From Sweltsa coloradensis (lineage: Eukaryota; Arthropoda; Insecta; Plecoptera; Chloroperlidae): a DNA stretch of 64,000 nucleotides. Of the stretch, positions 61,775 through 64,000 are shown one piece after another (positions within the stretch are counted from its first letter, which is position 1; each line of letters begins with the position of its first letter). Both the position numbers and the translations under genes were made by a program. The stretch is from NCBI GenBank assembly GCA_024449915.1, contig JAMZAV010000641.1, positions 124,001-188,000 on the forward strand. Reading direction: 5' to 3'. The notes below the pieces were generated by a model. It did not search any database. It was not told where the DNA came from and was given only the letters and a program-made list of their open reading frames with translations.

Positions 61775-62016
61775 TTATATCTGTCTATCCGTGTGGGCGT
61801 GTGCCACATCTCATGATAAAAACCAAACATGACGTCCGATTGATATTCGTTGTTTGATGGGCATTGTCCTTCAACAAGGGATACAGAATGCTTTTCGTCA
61901 CCCTTGGAGTAAAGGGGAAGGCTATCCCCCCAGAAAATTTACAACAATGATTAAAAAACAAGTGAGGAACATTTTTAATTGTAAGCTTAGTTTGGACCCG
62001 GCGCCTCCACCAAAAA
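61775..62016 (+). mobile_element. Dispersed repeat ending in the CCGGCGCCTCC motif, copy L1
   Basis: Starts near CTGTCTATCCGTGTGGGC and includes CATCTCATGATAAAAACC, GACGTCCGATTGATATTC, TTCAACAAGGGATACAGA and CCCCCCAGAA, ending ACCCGGCGCCTCCACCAAAA at 61996. The family, defined with 32525-32780 and 48115-48260, appears non-coding. The class is unknown; the A-run after the motif suggests a retroposon 3' end. Confidence 0.6.
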
Positions 62017-62624
62017 CATTGATAAATTATTTTATTTTTCTATTCTTTTTCGATGATCTGTTGATTTGATTCGTTATTACAAATTAGCATTGCATTGTAG
62101 TAACATGATGCACACTTTATAGCTGCAGTTTATTTTAAATCCACGCTCTAAAACTATGTTTGGTGAAGAATTATCTACAATTTAGTAGCAGTTAAACCAA
62201 TGATAGATTTTTGATAACAAAGAGTTAAACGGTGTAGAATCAGATACGGAGTAATTAATGTATAATAAAATATTCTATATGATGCCGTGCATGTGTGTTC
62301 CTGTATCGTATTATCTCTTAATTAACAAAACAGTGAGTCGTATGGTGTTTAGGATTTAATTTACCAAGTTAATTAATGAGGTAGAAAACTACTAAACAAT
62401 CACATAAAAACATAATTTTAAAAATTATTATAAATATTGGCCAAGGATCTGATCTCTAAAAGAAGAAACCTAGATTTTTTAATATAGTAAAGTGTTCAAA
62501 TTTTATACGGTCGTAAAACTTCTTGAGAGAGTTTTTAATGGTTTTGTTTATTTTATTTTTCCGGGAGCTTACGAATTGTTAAGACAAATACAAACTTGAA
62601 GATTGATACAGTTAAGAATTTAAA

Positions 62625-62690
62625 TAATACAGCTCGACCGGGACTTAAACCCGGGTCTCCCGCATTCTGGGCGGGGGGTTGGAGGGCTTA
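62625..62690 (-). repeat. tRNA-like SINE fragment
   Basis: On the minus strand, GACCCGGGTTTAAGTCCCGG includes a B box, preceded by an acceptor-less CCAACCCCCCGCCCAGAATG. No full cloverleaf forms. Confidence 0.45.
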
Positions 62691-62699
62691 TATGCGTAT

Positions 62700-63530
62700 T
62701 GTATGTTATTTATATTCCAGCTACGGCAGTATATTACTTTTTCTTTTCGTTTTACTTTTTAAGGTGATTTTTCCATTTAATTTTGTAATTTTAATTTGAT
62801 TTTTTTAAATAATTTTAACGTCAAATTTGTTAATAAACAATTTAAATATATTTTCAAAAATATTGTCTTTCTATACATTGTTGTTGTAATTTTACTTTTT
62901 CAATCTTTGCCTAACGACTTTTCATTATTTCGTCTGCATTTATATAGATAGTTTTAATTAGTTGTCCTCCTTCGGATGTCAGTTTTCTCACCTGAGTAAG
63001 TTAAGATTTTTGACGTGAAAATTAATTAATAATCACAAACTTGATCAATTCAAGAAAATCGAGAACACATTTCTGTCATATTTCCCCCATTTTTACGTAA
63101 CAAACTTTATAAATGATTATGAATTATGAATAATACAAGTCAACTTATGTCTCGAAGATGCTCTAGATAGCCTATAGTGAGCACACTATACAAATTGTTT
63201 AATTTCCTGACTCGAAGTCGCATACCAAGTGAGAGAGAGCACGACCACGCTTTGTTAGTCGCACGGGAGTCGAGCTTGACATCGGTTGAACGCGAGACAA
63301 AGCGAAGGAAGGTTGATACCACGTTCTGATAATGGGTATCCATTAGGGAAGATGCGGAGACAGTCCGCAGAAAACGACACCGCATCAAAGCTAGGGGGGG
63401 GGGGGGGAAGTTGGAACCAAGAAGCTACAAGCTAACGATCGAGAGAGGGGGTAATTAGAGTTTGAGGAGAGCGTTATATACAAAGGCAAAACGTTGTGTG
63501 TGCGGTTTTTTGGGAGTCGTTTGAAGTTTG
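62700..63530. other. Non-coding stretch with a G14 run
   Basis: AT-rich to about 63120, then a GC-richer block with a 14-G run (63394-63407) and GAGAGAGGG tracts. A minus-strand open frame at 63140-63388 (82 residues, containing STDVKLDSRATNKAWSCS) has a serine/arginine-rich composition that I cannot assign; it might be a decayed element fragment. Confidence 0.4.
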
Positions 63531-63539
63531 AAGAACATT

Positions 63540-64000
63540 CGTTTTGGAAGTTTTGCGTATGTAGGAATATTAAGCGGATGTTTATATGTATGTTTGTTTG
63601 TATGTAAGTGTGTAGGTATATTGGCGAATGTTTGAATGTAAGTTGTGAATGTATATTGGTGACATTAAGTGGAAATATGTAGGTTAATGTATGAAAGTTG
63701 ATGAATGTATATTAGTGAATGTATGCATGTATTTTTAATGTAGGTGAATGTATATAGGTATGTATGTTGGTGGATTTATGTTGGTAAATATATGAAAGTT
63801 CATGAATGCGTATTGGTGACTGTAGGAGGATTTATGTAGGTTAATGTATAAAAGTTGATGAGTTTATATTGGTTAACGTATGTGGATGTATGTTTGTATG
63901 AATGTAGTTGAATGTATTTAATTATGTGGATGTATGTAGTCGTGTAGTTATGTTTTTTATTTTTGTATGATTATGTACACCGAAGGTATTGATTGTGAGA
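63540..64000. repeat. Degenerate minisatellite of TGAATGTATA-type units, running off the window end
   Basis: Blocks such as TTGGTGAATGTA, GTATGAAAGTTGATGAATG and TATATTGGTGAC recur in variable order at spacings of about 12-60 bp, with a higher-order unit of about 100-120 bp (AGGTTAATGTATGAAAGTTG, 63680; AGGTTAATGTATAAAAGTTG, 63837). Long purine/pyrimidine asymmetry is evident. It continues past 64000. Confidence 0.7.

Noticed and set aside
63140..63388. 82-codon minus-strand frame as a transposon protein
   Set aside because: Its composition is somewhat protein-like but I recognise no family. Described in the region entry rather than called.

Overview
This looks like nuclear DNA from an arthropod, most likely an insect. 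It is strongly AT-rich, almost devoid of coding sequence, and dense with SINEs, MITEs and fold-back elements, many nested in one another. One unit at 26264-26409 (+) stands out as a genuine protein-coding exon: it is GC-rich, has a textbook branch point, polypyrimidine tract, acceptor and donor, and encodes 48 residues that I recognise as the stretch just before the N-terminal PH domain of still life (sif), the insect TIAM-type Rac exchange factor. The rest is best read as two very large sif introns, about 26 kb upstream and at least 37 kb downstream. The SINE complement (5S rRNA-headed and tRNA-headed) and the intron size would suit a large-genome insect such as a hemipteran, but I cannot prove the order from sequence alone.

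Layout. 1-10 kb: AT-rich intron, a 569-bp perfect-hairpin MITE (2795-3363) and SINE fragments. 10.4-11.1 kb: a MITE with GAGCGTAGC-type ends, whose inverted partner lies at 33.4-34.2 kb. 11.5-16.1 kb: a fold-back element of about 4.65 kb with arms of about 1.7 kb; its loop holds a 5S-SINE and a degenerate GCCAAAA array, and one arm holds a small GC-rich hairpin with a CRE and a CCAAT box. 16.1-20.0 kb: plain intron. 20.0-20.6 kb: a 160-175 bp tandem duplication, a (GA)n tract and a GC-rich patch with two X-box-like palindromes. 20.6-26.2 kb: a 2.3-3.0 kb repeat in two direct copies, followed by an inverted SINE-like copy that abuts the sif 3' splice site. 26.4-38.2 kb: intron with a tRNA-SINE and a partial 5S-SINE. 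38.2-40.4 kb: a composite of MITE, fold-back element and an internal periodic array, bracketed by 48-bp direct repeats. 42.5-43.1 kb: the fullest 5S-SINE, with a nested insertion. 46.8-47.1 kb: a tRNA-SINE with an 11-bp target-site duplication. 48.4-48.6 kb: a (GGACACT)n array. 52.5-52.9 kb: a hAT-type MITE with an 8-bp target duplication. 57.9-58.3 kb: a second copy of the tRNA-SINE. 63.5 kb to the end: a degenerate minisatellite.

The most unusual signal is an 18-20 bp motif, ACCCGGCACCTCCACCAAAA, present about ten times in both orientations from 3.9 to 62.0 kb. Most copies lack shared flanking sequence. Two sit at the end of a longer dispersed repeat, and one lies inside the hAT MITE. The motif could be the conserved 3' tail of a retroposon family truncated to its last few bases; its layout also resembles the 3' end of a tRNA including CCA. 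No complete transposase, reverse transcriptase, tRNA, rRNA or CRISPR locus was found.
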